From Paenibacillus lemnae (lineage in GTDB: Bacteria; Bacillota; Bacilli; Paenibacillales; Paenibacillaceae), in NCBI RefSeq assembly GCF_012933385.1, contig NZ_JABBPN010000003.1, forward strand, positions 186,001-250,000: DNA of 64,000 nt, given 5' to 3'. Positions 17,702 to 27,067 of the stretch are shown here, piece by piece. The notes beneath the pieces are model-generated. The model searched no databases and was not told where the DNA came from. It saw only the letters and a list, made by a program, of their open reading frames with translations. Every line of letters begins with the position of its first letter. Positions within the stretch are counted from its first letter, which is position 1. The translations under genes were made by a program, and so were the position numbers.

Positions 17702-18178
17702 TCAGCGGGGTATGCGTTCTCTCATCATCCAGCCAAGCAGCAGTCCGTACAGCAGGTGGCCTGTAAGCCAGAACAGCAGAGCCGGGAGATCCAACAAATC
17801 GGGTGTCCGCGTAGACAGTGCCGTGGTCGGATATAAGAGCAGTCCTACTGCTGTGTTTACAGCCATATAAAAGTACAGGCGGGTGCGTATGGACCATGCT
17901 GTTCCCTTCCAGTTAACAATGAGCGCCAGCACCAAAGCAAGCAGGACGGAAATGATAAGGTGAAGCAGAAATTCTGCGAATTCGGACAGCTGAAGCTGAT
18001 TCAGGAGCGGGATATAGTCGACGTTTAATAACAGTGTATATACCTTTAATGATGTTACATATTCAACACCTTTCAGAAACAATCCCAATAAGACCCCTGC
18101 GATGATACCGGCCCATAATGACCGTACAGCAAGCGGGGTGAAGTGAACCTTTGACGCAGGCAGGTTTAGTTTTTCCAC
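17702..18178 (-). CDS. YqhR-like conserved membrane protein
   Basis: A protein of 158 residues from a GTG start with GGAGG 11 bases upstream. It has four membrane helices: about 19-38, 68-90, 102-118 and 131-150. A pattern of basic N-terminus, RSLWAGIIAGVLLG and a C-terminal LTGHLLYGLLLGWMMRER is like YqhR of Bacillus, a small four-helix protein of unknown role; the match is judged by layout only. It lies 125 bases upstream of the DUF418 gene on the same strand and could be the first gene of that transcript. A short stem-loop lies between them (17659-17678). Confidence 0.65.
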   Translation of the reverse strand: MEKLNLPASKVHFTPLAVRSLWAGIIAGVLLGLFLKGVEYVTSLKVYTLLLNVDYIPLLNQLQLSEFAEFLLHLIISVLLALVLALIVNWKGTAWSIRTRLYFYMAVNTAVGLLLYPTTALSTRTPDLLDLPALLFWLTGHLLYGLLLGWMMRERIPR

Positions 18179-18273
18179 AACTAGCGCATCCTCCTTATGA
18201 TCACAATGCTTTTCATATGGGTTAATTGTATAGTAAGTGTATAGTGTTTGTAAAAAGAAAGGAGGGACTGTTT

Positions 18274-19728
18274 ATGGAATGTTCCCTGGTCTGGTTTCGC
18301 AAGGATCTGCGTGTGCATGATCATGAGCCGCTGCTTCGTGCTTCGGCATCCGGCAGGCCCGTGGCGGGCCTGTATTGTTTCGATCCCCGTGATTACGGAG
18401 TCACCTCATTCGGATTTCCGAAAACAGGTGCACATCGTGCACGGTTTCTCATTGAAAGCGTGAAAGAGCTGCGGGATAACCTCCACAAGCTGGGCATGAA
18501 GCTGATCGTTCGTATGGGCAGGCCCGAACAGGTTATAGAAGAACTTGCCGCCTCCGGGAACCTGGACATTCAGGAGGTGTATTACCATGACGAACTGGGA
18601 AGTGAAGAAGAGGAAACCGTGAAGCTGGTGAAGTCACAGCATCCCGGGCTAGCTTTTCACGGGTTTGATGGACATAGTCTCGTACATCCGGAGGACCTGC
18701 CTTTTCCGCTGGAGGACCTGCCCAAGCTGTATACACCATTTCAAAAAATCATCCTTCGCAGCCAGGAACAATGCGTCCGTCCCCTGCTTCCTCTTCCGAA
18801 GCGGCAGGAAGCCGTGATTGCTGCTGAAGAAGGCGACATCCCGAACCTGGACCAGCTGGGACTGGACAGTTCGATGCTGCCATCAGATCCGGTGTTCCGC
18901 GGAGGTTCCTCGGAAGGGAGGAAACGGCTGAAGCATTATTTTTATGATCATCAGCATGTCAGCCGGTATGGCGAAACCCGCAATGGGCTGCTGGAGTATG
19001 ACGATTCCTCCAAACTGTCCCCGTACCTGGCCTTGGGCTGTCTGTCTCCGCGTGTGGTCTATTGGGGTCTGAAGGACTACGAGCAGAGCATTGCGATGAA
19101 CGAGTCCACACAAGGATTTATGGCTGAGCTGCTGTGGCGGGAGTACTTTATCTATGTGCACAGGAAATATGGGGATCGGATTTTTTTCGCTGGTGGACTG
19201 GATGATAAGAAGCTGCCCTTGTCCAGGGATGAGAAGAGGATCCGGGCGTGGTGCTCCGGGGAAACCGGGTATCCGTTCGTGGACGCCAATATGCGAGAGC
19301 TGCAGCAGAGCGGCTGGATGTCCAACCGGGGAAGACAGAATACGGCGAGCTTCCTCGCGAAAAATCTAGGTGTCGACTGGCGGGCAGGGGCAGAGTGGTT
19401 TGAGTCCAGCCTCCTGGATTATGATGTGTCCGTCAATTACGGGAACTGGTGCTACAATTCGGCGGTAGGGAATGATACCCGGCCGTACCGCATATTTAAT
19501 GTAACAAAGCAGGGGAATGACTATGATCCGCAGGGGGCCTATGCCCGTAAATGGCTGCCCGAGCTGCAGGCAATTCCTTCTGAGCGCATCTATGAAGTCC
19601 CTGAGTTTACGCTATTTGACCAGCTGGAGTATGGTGTCACGCTTGGGGAGGATTATCCGCATCCCATCGTGGAATGGATGGCGTCGGTGACAGCGTTCCG
19701 AGCCAGACTGAAGGCAGAGAAAGAATAG
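18274..19728 (+). CDS. DASH-type cryptochrome / photolyase
   Basis: A protein of 484 residues; AAAGGAGGG precedes the ATG at 18274. The N-terminal photolyase domain starts SLVWFRKDLRVHDHEPLL. The FAD-binding domain has MAELLWREYFIYV, then GWMSNRGRQNTASFLAKNLG, the DASH-family signature, and WCYNSAVGNDTRPYRIFNVT. Known members bind FAD and an antenna (MTHF) and repair cyclobutane pyrimidine dimers, mainly in single-stranded or looped DNA, using blue light. Length and motif order are normal, so the enzyme should be intact. It stands alone, divergent from the YqhR-like gene, with a modest terminator. Confidence 0.92.
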   Translation: MECSLVWFRKDLRVHDHEPLLRASASGRPVAGLYCFDPRDYGVTSFGFPKTGAHRARFLIESVKELRDNLHKLGMKLIVRMGRPEQVIEELAASGNLDIQEVYYHDELGSEEEETVKLVKSQHPGLAFHGFDGHSLVHPEDLPFPLEDLPKLYTPFQKIILRSQEQCVRPLLPLPKRQEAVIAAEEGDIPNLDQLGLDSSMLPSDPVFRGGSSEGRKRLKHYFYDHQHVSRYGETRNGLLEYDDSSKLSPYLALGCLSPRVVYWGLKDYEQSIAMNESTQGFMAELLWREYFIYVHRKYGDRIFFAGGLDDKKLPLSRDEKRIRAWCSGETGYPFVDANMRELQQSGWMSNRGRQNTASFLAKNLGVDWRAGAEWFESSLLDYDVSVNYGNWCYNSAVGNDTRPYRIFNVTKQGNDYDPQGAYARKWLPELQAIPSERIYEVPEFTLFDQLEYGVTLGEDYPHPIVEWMASVTAFRARLKAEKE

Positions 19729-19750
19729 AAAGAATAGAGCACTATTTAAG

Positions 19751-19782
19751 CCCTGAAGATGATAGTATGCTTCAGGGTCTTT
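19751..19782 (+). terminator. Weak terminator after the photolyase gene
   Basis: Perfect eight-base arms CCCTGAAG and CTTCAGGG with an 11-base loop, followed by only TCTTT. Confidence 0.5.
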
Positions 19783-19820
19783 GTGCTTTCAATAACATCC
19801 GAAATCTTGATTGAATGCCC

Positions 19821-19850
19821 TTACATTTAAGAAGATATTCCCGATATAAT
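19821..19850 (+). promoter_or_regulatory. Possible promoter of the YesM-like kinase gene
   Basis: TATAAT at 19845-19850 is a perfect -10 box. The best -35 is a poor TTACAT (19821-19826), 18 bases upstream. Confidence 0.35.
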
Positions 19851-19905
19851 AAATATATTTGCTTTCATGTCGCCTTCCATCATGATGAAAAAAAAGGGGA
19901 ATCTT

Positions 19906-21690
19906 ATGCCCAGATTTAATCTGTTTCGTAAAATCATACTATTCATATTTCTCATGCTCATTCCGATACTTGGATTATATTGGTATTCCAACCAGACCAC
20001 CACTCACGTACTGAGCGATGAGCTGAGCCAGTCCAATACCAACCAGCTTGTCTTTTTTCAGAACCAGGTGAATAACCAGATTGATTTGCTCGCTTCCTGG
20101 CCGAACCTGCTTCTGCACGATCCGGACATTTCCAGCTTCCGGGATCTTTATCTGGACGAACGGTATCTGAAGCTGGATGAAATTAATCTAATCAAGAAGA
20201 TCCAGACCAAGCTGAGCATCCAGGAGAGTTCTTCCAATTGGCGGAGTAATCTATCTATCTATTCTCCCTCATTAAATCGAGTGGTGACGGACAACGATGC
20301 CGGCTTCTATTCACATAAAGAGCTGAAGGAGAAGATTGCTCCGGGCTGGCAGGTCATTCCGGGGAACGAAGGGGACTCATGGGATTACCAGTTCGTCTGG
20401 TACTCGGTCTCGCCATACACAGCTAACACTTCCGGTCAATTTCATACGGTCATCAAGGTAGAGTTTGACAGCCGAAATATCCAGGATATGCTGGACCGCA
20501 TCAAGAGCGATGGAAGAGGTGATCCCTTTTACTACAAGCCGGACACCGGAATCATTTACAACCGAAGTGCCGATCAGGAGATTATCCGCCATATGATCAC
20601 ACAGCTGGAACAAGATCCCATGACCGCGCCTTCTGAAAGCCGCGTCAAGGAAGTGAATGGCAAAACCTATGCAGTCAGCATGGCCGTCTCAGAAACGACA
20701 GGCTGGGTCCTGATTGACTATCTTCCGCTGTCCGACATTATGGAGCCGATCGTTATATCCAACCGGCTGTTCTATATCACGGTTGGTGCCCTGCTGCTGA
20801 TGAGCTGTCTCGCAGCATATCTTCTCTACTCGCGGGTTCAGGTTCCCATCAAACAGTTGATTCACGTGTTCCGCCGTCTGCAGGCGGGGGACTATACGGT
20901 TCGGATGAATGAAACAGGACACAATGAGTTCAGTTTTTTGGCCACCCGGTTCAATCATATGGTGGAGCAGATTCAGGAGCTTTTTGAACGGGTGTATCTG
21001 GAGAAAATTCATGTTCGGGAGGCGAAGCTGAAACAGCTTCAATCGCAGATTAATCCGCATTTTTTTTATAATTGCTTCTCGTTCATTACGAGCATGGCCA
21101 AGTTAAAAAAATTTGAAGCCGTAATTGCGATGTCGCACAACCTGTCCCGTTATTTCCGGTATACAACCCGGCAGGAGAGGGAGCTGGTTCCATTGAGTCA
21201 CGAAATCGAATTTGTTACCCATTACCTGCAAATTCAGCAGATGCGAATGAAGCGGCTGGAGTACCGAATCAGGGTGGATGAAGATGCAGACAAGCTGCAA
21301 ATTCCTCCGCTGGTCATACAGCCGCTGGTAGAGAATGCGGTCCTGCACGGCATTGAGCCCCGGTCGGGACACGGGGAGATTGCCATTACGTTCAGGATCG
21401 AGAGAACAATGGCTTACATTCAGGTGGATGATAACGGGATCGGGATGAATGCTGCCGAGCGGGAAATGTTGGAGCAGCAGCTTACCCGTCCAATGGACGA
21501 GAACATGGGATGCGGGGTTTGGAATGTATATCAGCGGATGAGGCTGCGTTTCGGTGAGGAGGCTGGTGTATATTATGATGCCTCTCCAGAAGGAGGCGTG
21601 CGTGCTGTGTTGTACTGGCCGCTCTCCGGATGTACCGCAGAATCAGGGAGGAAGCAGGAGGTAGGCAAGGATGAATATCTTACTGGTTGA
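19906..21690 (+). CDS. Sensor histidine kinase, YesM family
   Basis: A protein of 594 residues; AAAAGGGG precedes the ATG at 19906. A membrane helix (about 8-28) and a second (about 283-305) frame a large extracellular sensor (30-280) of the Cache type. A HAMP domain (about 305-360) has VQVPIKQLIHVFRRLQAGDY. The His_kinase domain holds the phospho-acceptor His385 (SQINPHFFYN), and the ATPase part has QPLVENAVLHGIEP and DNGIGM. YesM-type kinases sense extracellular sugars or the binding protein of a sugar transporter. The gene overlaps the response regulator by 20 bases and heads the galactan locus, so it very likely controls the transporter and GH42-GH53 genes. Confidence 0.93.
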   Translation: MPRFNLFRKIILFIFLMLIPILGLYWYSNQTTTHVLSDELSQSNTNQLVFFQNQVNNQIDLLASWPNLLLHDPDISSFRDLYLDERYLKLDEINLIKKIQTKLSIQESSSNWRSNLSIYSPSLNRVVTDNDAGFYSHKELKEKIAPGWQVIPGNEGDSWDYQFVWYSVSPYTANTSGQFHTVIKVEFDSRNIQDMLDRIKSDGRGDPFYYKPDTGIIYNRSADQEIIRHMITQLEQDPMTAPSESRVKEVNGKTYAVSMAVSETTGWVLIDYLPLSDIMEPIVISNRLFYITVGALLLMSCLAAYLLYSRVQVPIKQLIHVFRRLQAGDYTVRMNETGHNEFSFLATRFNHMVEQIQELFERVYLEKIHVREAKLKQLQSQINPHFFYNCFSFITSMAKLKKFEAVIAMSHNLSRYFRYTTRQERELVPLSHEIEFVTHYLQIQQMRMKRLEYRIRVDEDADKLQIPPLVIQPLVENAVLHGIEPRSGHGEIAITFRIERTMAYIQVDDNGIGMNAAEREMLEQQLTRPMDENMGCGVWNVYQRMRLRFGEEAGVYYDASPEGGVRAVLYWPLSGCTAESGRKQEVGKDEYLTG

Positions 21691-23287
21691 TGATGAAAGT
21701 TACGTGACGGAAAGTTTGTATCAGACCATTCCCTGGGACAGCCTTGGTGTGAGCGAGGTACATCAGGCTGTGTCTGCTCTGGAAGCCATCGACCTGCTGG
21801 AAGAGCGGGAGATCGATATTGTGGTGACAGATATCCGGATGCCGGATATGACAGGACTGGAATTAATCGAAACTATAACGGAACGATGGACACAGGTTCG
21901 CTGTATTCTGCTAACCGGATATTCCGATTTTGAATATGCCAAGCAGGCGATTCGGCTGCAGGCGGCTGACTATATTCTCAAGCCTGTAGATGATGAGGAG
22001 TTCATTCAGAGCGTAGAGTCAGCCGCAGCAGCAATCCGGGAGGAACGGGAGGAACTGGAGAAAATCCATCATTTGCGATACAGCCGGAAAACAGACCTTG
22101 CTATTCTCCGAACCACACTGATGCATGATCTGGTTTTGGGACGGAACCTGCCCCGGACCGTTCTTCACCGGAATCTGGAGGATTACGAGATTCCGCTGCA
22201 TATGGATAAGCCGGCCGTCATGCTCCTGATTCAGCTCGGGACATCTTTTACCGGCATGGATGACCGTTCGATTACGCTGATGGAGTACGCGATCGGTAAT
22301 ATCGCGGAGGAGATCTTTAGAGATTGTTTTCGGGTCTGGCCAGGCAAAGCGCCTCATCACGGCATGATTCTGCTCGTACAGGGCAGGAGTGATCCCCCGG
22401 AATATATCAGTCCCGGCCTTCTTGAACCGTGTATCACCCTGTTTCAGCAGTCGGTGAGCAGCTATCTGAAGGGTGAGATTTTCGTATGGGTCACGGAAAC
22501 ATTTCTTTTCCCGGCAGCGACGGCCGAGGTGTACCGAGCAGGATTGGAAAGGATGTATACCGGATCCCTGAGGGACGGGCCGTCAGCAGGAGCTGTGACC
22601 GGAAATCATTCCAGGCAGCCGGATCGAAGTATGCAGGCAGTACACAGTCTTGCACACCCTCCGAGCCTCCTGCATTTGCTGGAGAGCAGCCAGTGGGATC
22701 AGGCACGTGAAAAACTTGATGCTGCTTTTGCTCAGATTGAAAACGCCTCCAGCGGAAGAATGCCGCTGTACGAGCTGTTCCTGAGTGTAGCGAATGCTTG
22801 CATGTATATCGCTCACAAGCGAGGATATGATATCCATCAGCTGGACCAGGCCTCATGGGATCCGCTGTATATTCAGCAGATTGTGCAGTCTGTACCCAAG
22901 CTGAAAGCCTGGTCCCATGACATGCTGCAGAAACTGGGGAATCTCTCCCTGGACCAGGTCACAACGAGCAAAAGCCATATGATCAAGCAGGTACAGGAGA
23001 TGGTAACGACAGATTCCGGTCACGATCTGTCTGTGAAGACGATTGCGGACCGCGTGTTCCTGCATCCGGTCTACCTTTCGAAAATATACAAATCCGAGAC
23101 CGGAGAAGGTCTCGGTGATTATATTATCCGCAAGCGGATGGAGCGGGCTGTGTATCTGCTGAAGCATACCAATAAGAAAATTTATGAGATTACAGCCGAA
23201 CTCGGTTATCAGAATCCGCAGTATTTCAGCAAAATGTTCCGAAAGCATTACGGCATGACGCCTAACGAATACCGGGACCAAGGATGA
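21671..23287 (+). CDS. Response regulator with AraC-type DNA-binding domain, YesN family
   Basis: A protein of 538 residues. The receiver (1-120) has Asp7-Asp8, the phospho-acceptor Asp54 (VVTDIRMPD) and Lys104 (YILKPVDD). A long middle region (125-425) without clear motifs is usual in YesN proteins. The C-terminal AraC/XylS domain (about 435-538) carries two helix-turn-helix units, with SVKTIADRVFLHPVYLSKIY and ITAELGYQNPQYFSKMFRKH. GGAGGTAGGCAAGG precedes the start, which lies inside the end of the kinase gene. It should activate the binding-protein and permease genes directly downstream in response to the YesM-like kinase. Confidence 0.93.
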   Translation: MNILLVDDESYVTESLYQTIPWDSLGVSEVHQAVSALEAIDLLEEREIDIVVTDIRMPDMTGLELIETITERWTQVRCILLTGYSDFEYAKQAIRLQAADYILKPVDDEEFIQSVESAAAAIREEREELEKIHHLRYSRKTDLAILRTTLMHDLVLGRNLPRTVLHRNLEDYEIPLHMDKPAVMLLIQLGTSFTGMDDRSITLMEYAIGNIAEEIFRDCFRVWPGKAPHHGMILLVQGRSDPPEYISPGLLEPCITLFQQSVSSYLKGEIFVWVTETFLFPAATAEVYRAGLERMYTGSLRDGPSAGAVTGNHSRQPDRSMQAVHSLAHPPSLLHLLESSQWDQAREKLDAAFAQIENASSGRMPLYELFLSVANACMYIAHKRGYDIHQLDQASWDPLYIQQIVQSVPKLKAWSHDMLQKLGNLSLDQVTTSKSHMIKQVQEMVTTDSGHDLSVKTIADRVFLHPVYLSKIYKSETGEGLGDYIIRKRMERAVYLLKHTNKKIYEITAELGYQNPQYFSKMFRKHYGMTPNEYRDQG

Positions 23288-23354
23288 TTGCGAAAGGTGC
23301 AGAAATCTTCGATTCGTGACATATCCTGGGGATAAGAGGCCCTCTATAATAAAA

Positions 23355-23376
23355 CTTGTAGTTGATCAGGTACAAG
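23355..23376 (+). promoter_or_regulatory. Inverted repeat in the leader of the binding-protein gene
   Basis: CTTGTA and TACAAG arms, ten bases apart, lie just after a TATAAT at 23345-23350 and before the ribosome binding site. It may be an operator or a leader hairpin; the evidence is the repeat alone. Confidence 0.3.
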
Positions 23377-23390
23377 GGGGTACGTTCAAT

Positions 23391-25070
23391 ATGAAACAAA
23401 GAAAAAAATGGATGCCGGTTCTGGCATCGCTGGTACTGGCAGGAAGCCTGACAGCATGCTCCGGCGGCAGTGAGGCAGAACAGCCGCAGACGCCGTCTGC
23501 TGAACCGAAAAGCGAGAACGTTTACAAAGAGAAATATGATCCTGAAGTCACCATTTCCACCGTCTGGGGTATCGATCCGACCCTCCAGTACAAGAATGGA
23601 GAAACGATTGAGAACAACGTAGCTACCAAGTGGGCTAAAGAGAAAATGGGCATCAACATCAAGACCTTATGGTCCATTACCGATACGAACGGAGCATTTG
23701 GGACCAAGCTGCGTTTATCCATGTCATCCGGTCAGGACATGCCGGATATCGTGACGCTGGGTAATGAGAATAACCAGCTGGCACAGGATTTGATTGATTC
23801 CGGCATGTTTGCGGATGCGGGAGCCTTGTTCGATCAATACGCGTCAGATAATTGGAAGAAAGCAATGGATCTGGATCCAGGTGTATGGAATCAGTACACC
23901 CGAGATGGCAAACGAATGGGCATTCCGGTGCTGGATTATGCCTATAATCACGACTATGTGCTGTGGATCCGTCAGGACTGGCTGGATAAACTCGGCATGA
24001 GTGCGCCAAAGACGATGGACGATTTGGAGAAGGTTATGGATGCATTCCGCAATCAGAATCCTTCTGGACTGGCTCCGGATAAAGTGACGCCGCTGAGCAT
24101 TGGCTTCAAGACATCGATGAACACCTGGATGGCAGATCCGTCCTGGATCTTTGGGGCTTACGGTACGCTGCCTCAGCAATGGAACGAGGGAGCCGACGGC
24201 AGCCTGGAATACGGTTCGGTAAATCCTGCTATGAAGGAAGGACTGCTCAAACTGAAGGAGTGGCTGGAAAAAGGATATATTCCAAAAGAAGCTGCGCTTT
24301 GGGATGAGAACAAAACGGCTGAACCGGCGGTAGCCGGAACGGCGGGGATTATTCCAGGACCTTATTGGATGAGCGGCTGGCCGCTGTCCGATACGGTGAA
24401 GAATGACCCGGATGCTGTATGGAAACCAATTCCGATTCCTGTAGGACCGGACGGTACCGCTATGCGTCATGGCACGCATTATACAAATGGAGTTACGCTG
24501 ATCAATAAGGATATGGAACATCCCGAAGCGTTCTTTACGTATCAGAACTATCTGTTCGACAATTACGCTTCTGCCGGACCGGGCAGCGAATTTGAGAATG
24601 GATTGTTCGAAGGATATGACTATCAGTTGGATGAGAACGGAAAAATGATCCCGAATGACGAGATTGACGGTGGGTTTGTGAATGCACTCCGTTACCTGCT
24701 GGTCCGTGACGGTGCCCGCATTCCGGATGCGCAGATGAAGGCGCTGATGAAGCTGGCAGACGGTGCAGAACCGGAATCCCGACTTGAGAAAGAAGTTGCT
24801 GTGAATTACGGTAAAGATACGCCGGAAGCAGCCAAGGTACTGCTGTCCCAAGAGGAGATTTCCAAGAAGAACCTCTTTACAGGTCCGACAACGGAAACGA
24901 TGAAGTCCAAGTGGGATTACCTGACCAAGATCGAGAATCAGATTATGAATGAAATCATTTACGGCAAGCAGCCAGTGGACGCGTTTGATACCTTCGTTCA
25001 GACGTGGACAGCGGGCGGCGGTGAACAAATTACGAAAGAAGTTAACGAGTGGTACCAAAGTGTGAAATAA
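23391..25070 (+). CDS. Extracellular solute-binding lipoprotein of a CUT1 sugar ABC transporter (LplA-like)
   Basis: A protein of 559 residues with a lipoprotein signal: basic MKQRKKW, hydrophobic core and lipobox LTAC at residue 23 or nearby. AAGGGGG precedes the ATG at 23391. The mature protein has the fold and length of the large LplA/YtcQ-type binding proteins (family 1), with VTISTVWGIDPTLQYKNGE near the start and WIRQDWLDKLGMSAPKTMDD, a very typical stretch. It captures an oligosaccharide outside the membrane and delivers it to the two permeases that follow. The downstream GH42-GH53 enzyme makes beta-1,4-galacto-oligosaccharides the likely ligand. A terminator after the gene suggests it is made in excess over the permeases. 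Confidence 0.92.
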   Translation: MKQRKKWMPVLASLVLAGSLTACSGGSEAEQPQTPSAEPKSENVYKEKYDPEVTISTVWGIDPTLQYKNGETIENNVATKWAKEKMGINIKTLWSITDTNGAFGTKLRLSMSSGQDMPDIVTLGNENNQLAQDLIDSGMFADAGALFDQYASDNWKKAMDLDPGVWNQYTRDGKRMGIPVLDYAYNHDYVLWIRQDWLDKLGMSAPKTMDDLEKVMDAFRNQNPSGLAPDKVTPLSIGFKTSMNTWMADPSWIFGAYGTLPQQWNEGADGSLEYGSVNPAMKEGLLKLKEWLEKGYIPKEAALWDENKTAEPAVAGTAGIIPGPYWMSGWPLSDTVKNDPDAVWKPIPIPVGPDGTAMRHGTHYTNGVTLINKDMEHPEAFFTYQNYLFDNYASAGPGSEFENGLFEGYDYQLDENGKMIPNDEIDGGFVNALRYLLVRDGARIPDAQMKALMKLADGAEPESRLEKEVAVNYGKDTPEAAKVLLSQEEISKKNLFTGPTTETMKSKWDYLTKIENQIMNEIIYGKQPVDAFDTFVQTWTAGGGEQITKEVNEWYQSVK

Positions 25071-25085
25071 AGCCACTGCATGAGA

Positions 25086-25112
25086 AGAGCGGTCCGCAAG
25101 GGCCGCTCTTTT
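25086..25112 (+). terminator. Partial terminator between binding protein and permease genes
   Basis: AGAGCGGTCC and GGGCCGCTCT pair around GCAA, followed by TTTT. It lies inside an apparent operon and would lower permease expression relative to the binding protein. Confidence 0.75.
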
Positions 25113-25238
25113 ATCATTTCGGGTTGATGAAAAAGAGATTGGGATTCTGCCATTTATATTGGTTTTGTGGGCTACTTCGAACTTCCAAAGCGCTTCATAA
25201 TCAAGAGGTAGATTGATATTACGGGAGGATCTTTGCAT

Positions 25239-26129
25239 ATGAAAAGGATGAAAAAAACATGGCCGTTTCACGTGATGCTGCTGCCAGCGGTCATCTGCCT
25301 GTTCTTGTTCAGCTATCTGCCGATGGGCGGCATCATCATGGCTTTTCAGAATTATAAGCCTTGGCTGGGACTGAGCGGATCGGAATGGGTGGGACTGGAC
25401 AACTTCCGGTATTTATTTGAAAGACAGGATAGTATGCAGGTCATTTTAAACACACTGGTCATTGCCGTTCTGAAAATTGTATTTAACCTGCTTATACCGT
25501 TCGGGTTCGCTATATTGCTGAACGAAGTCCGGAAAACGGCAGTGAAAGGAACCATTCAGACGCTGGTTTATCTGCCGCATTTTCTGTCATGGGTCATCCT
25601 TGGCGGGATTCTGATCGAAATGCTGGCTGTAGATGGTTTTGCCAATCGTATTCTTGGCATGTTCGGAGTGGACCCGATCTTCTTCCTGGGGGATAATAAC
25701 TGGTTCCGATTTACGGTGATCATCTCGGATGTATGGAAAGAATTCGGTTATAACACGATTGTGTTCCTGGCCGCTCTGGCGGGGGTAAACCCGACGCTGT
25801 ATGAAGCTGCCGAGATGGATGGTGCGAGCCGATTCCGACAGACGCTACATATTACAATTCCTTCCATGCTACCGATTACAGTAGTGGTAGGCACCTTGGC
25901 ACTTGGTAATGTTTTGAATGCCGGGTTTGATCAGATCTTCAATCTTTACAACCCGCTTGTATATGAGAAGGGTGATATTATCGATACGTTTGTTTACCGG
26001 ACGGCGATAATCAATGGAGAGATGGGATTTGGAACGGCGATCGGATTGTTCAAGTCAGTGATCTCTATGATTCTGATTCTTGTGTCCTACCGCATGGCCT
26101 ACAAATGGGCAGGATACCGTATATTCTAG
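25239..26129 (+). CDS. Sugar ABC transporter permease, LplB-like
   Basis: A protein of 296 residues with six membrane helices. GGGAGG lies 10 bases before the ATG at 25239. It shows the N-terminal helix followed by PMGGIIMAFQNYKP, typical of LplB-type CUT1 permeases, and the ATPase-coupling EAA loop (EAAEMDGASRFRQTLHITIP). It pairs with the second permease 20 bases downstream to form the membrane channel. No ATP-binding subunit is encoded in this locus; in Bacillus such systems share one general ATPase, MsmX, encoded elsewhere. Confidence 0.93.
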   Translation: MKRMKKTWPFHVMLLPAVICLFLFSYLPMGGIIMAFQNYKPWLGLSGSEWVGLDNFRYLFERQDSMQVILNTLVIAVLKIVFNLLIPFGFAILLNEVRKTAVKGTIQTLVYLPHFLSWVILGGILIEMLAVDGFANRILGMFGVDPIFFLGDNNWFRFTVIISDVWKEFGYNTIVFLAALAGVNPTLYEAAEMDGASRFRQTLHITIPSMLPITVVVGTLALGNVLNAGFDQIFNLYNPLVYEKGDIIDTFVYRTAIINGEMGFGTAIGLFKSVISMILILVSYRMAYKWAGYRIF

Positions 26130-26149
26130 AAAGAAAGAGGGGTTAGCCC

Positions 26150-27028
26150 GTGTATTACAAATCACTCGGATACCGCGTATTTAATGTGTTTAATATTGGC
26201 TTTCTGATCTTCCTGGCCGTTCTGTGTATCGTACCGCTAATCCATGTCCTGGCCATCTCCTTCAGTTCCAAGGCAGCTGCTGATGCGAGCCTGGTGGGAC
26301 TGTGGCCTGTGGAGTTTTCGATTGAGGCGTATAAAAAAACGATGAATAATCCGGCTTTTCTGCGCTCGATTCTGATTTCTGTGGCACGGACCGTACTGGG
26401 AACGGCAGTTACGCTGGCCGTTACTTTCCTTGCTGCTTATCCGCTGTCCAAAGATAATTCGGTGTTCCGCAGCCGCAGCTTCTACTCCTGGCTGTTCGTG
26501 TTCAGCATGATTTTTAATGGCGGTCTGGTGCCGTTTTATATTGTGATTCAAAAGCTGGGACTGATCAATTCCTTCTGGGTTCTTGTCCTGCCGGCCACGG
26601 TGAACACCTTCCTGGTCATTCTAATGCTGAACTTTTTCCGGGGGATTCCAAAAGAACTGGAAGAGGCTGCGCTGATCGATGGCGCTGGTCATTTCAAAAC
26701 TCTATTCCGCATTTACCTGCCGGTATCGCTGCCATCGATCGCAACCATTGCGCTGTTCAGCATGGTGTTTCACTGGAACTCCTGGTTTGACGGACTGCTG
26801 TATTTAAACGATTCCCGTGATTTTCCACTGGCTACCTTTTTACAGACCGTCATTATACAGCGGGATATGAGTTCAATGAGTATGAGTCCGCAGGAAATGG
26901 AGCTGATTTCGCAGACTACGGTCAACGCGGCCCAGATTTTCATTGGGGCACTGCCCATATTATTGGTATATCCGTTCCTTCAGCGCTTTTTTGTGAAGGG
27001 AATGACCCTAGGTTCGGTGAAAGAGTAA
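26150..27028 (+). CDS. Sugar ABC transporter permease, YtcP/LplC-like
   Basis: A protein of 292 residues from a GTG start with AAGAGGGG upstream. It has six membrane helices, the YtcP-type opening YRVFNVFNIGFLIFLAVLCI (20 residues) and the coupling loop EEAALIDGAGHFKTLFRIYLP. Together with the preceding permease it completes a CUT1 importer. The GH42-GH53 enzyme gene follows after 39 bases, so transport and cytoplasmic cleavage are likely co-transcribed. Confidence 0.93.
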   Translation: MYYKSLGYRVFNVFNIGFLIFLAVLCIVPLIHVLAISFSSKAAADASLVGLWPVEFSIEAYKKTMNNPAFLRSILISVARTVLGTAVTLAVTFLAAYPLSKDNSVFRSRSFYSWLFVFSMIFNGGLVPFYIVIQKLGLINSFWVLVLPATVNTFLVILMLNFFRGIPKELEEAALIDGAGHFKTLFRIYLPVSLPSIATIALFSMVFHWNSWFDGLLYLNDSRDFPLATFLQTVIIQRDMSSMSMSPQEMELISQTTVNAAQIFIGALPILLVYPFLQRFFVKGMTLGSVKE

Positions 27029-27067
27029 AGAGACATAATGTAAGACCAAACGAAGGAGGTTTGTTTC

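Noticed and set aside
23844..25271. A 475-codon open frame on the minus strand opposite the sugar-binding lipoprotein gene.
   Set aside because: The plus-strand gene has lipobox, domain and operon support. The antisense frame has no recognisable domain and no ribosome binding site; long antisense frames arise from codon bias.
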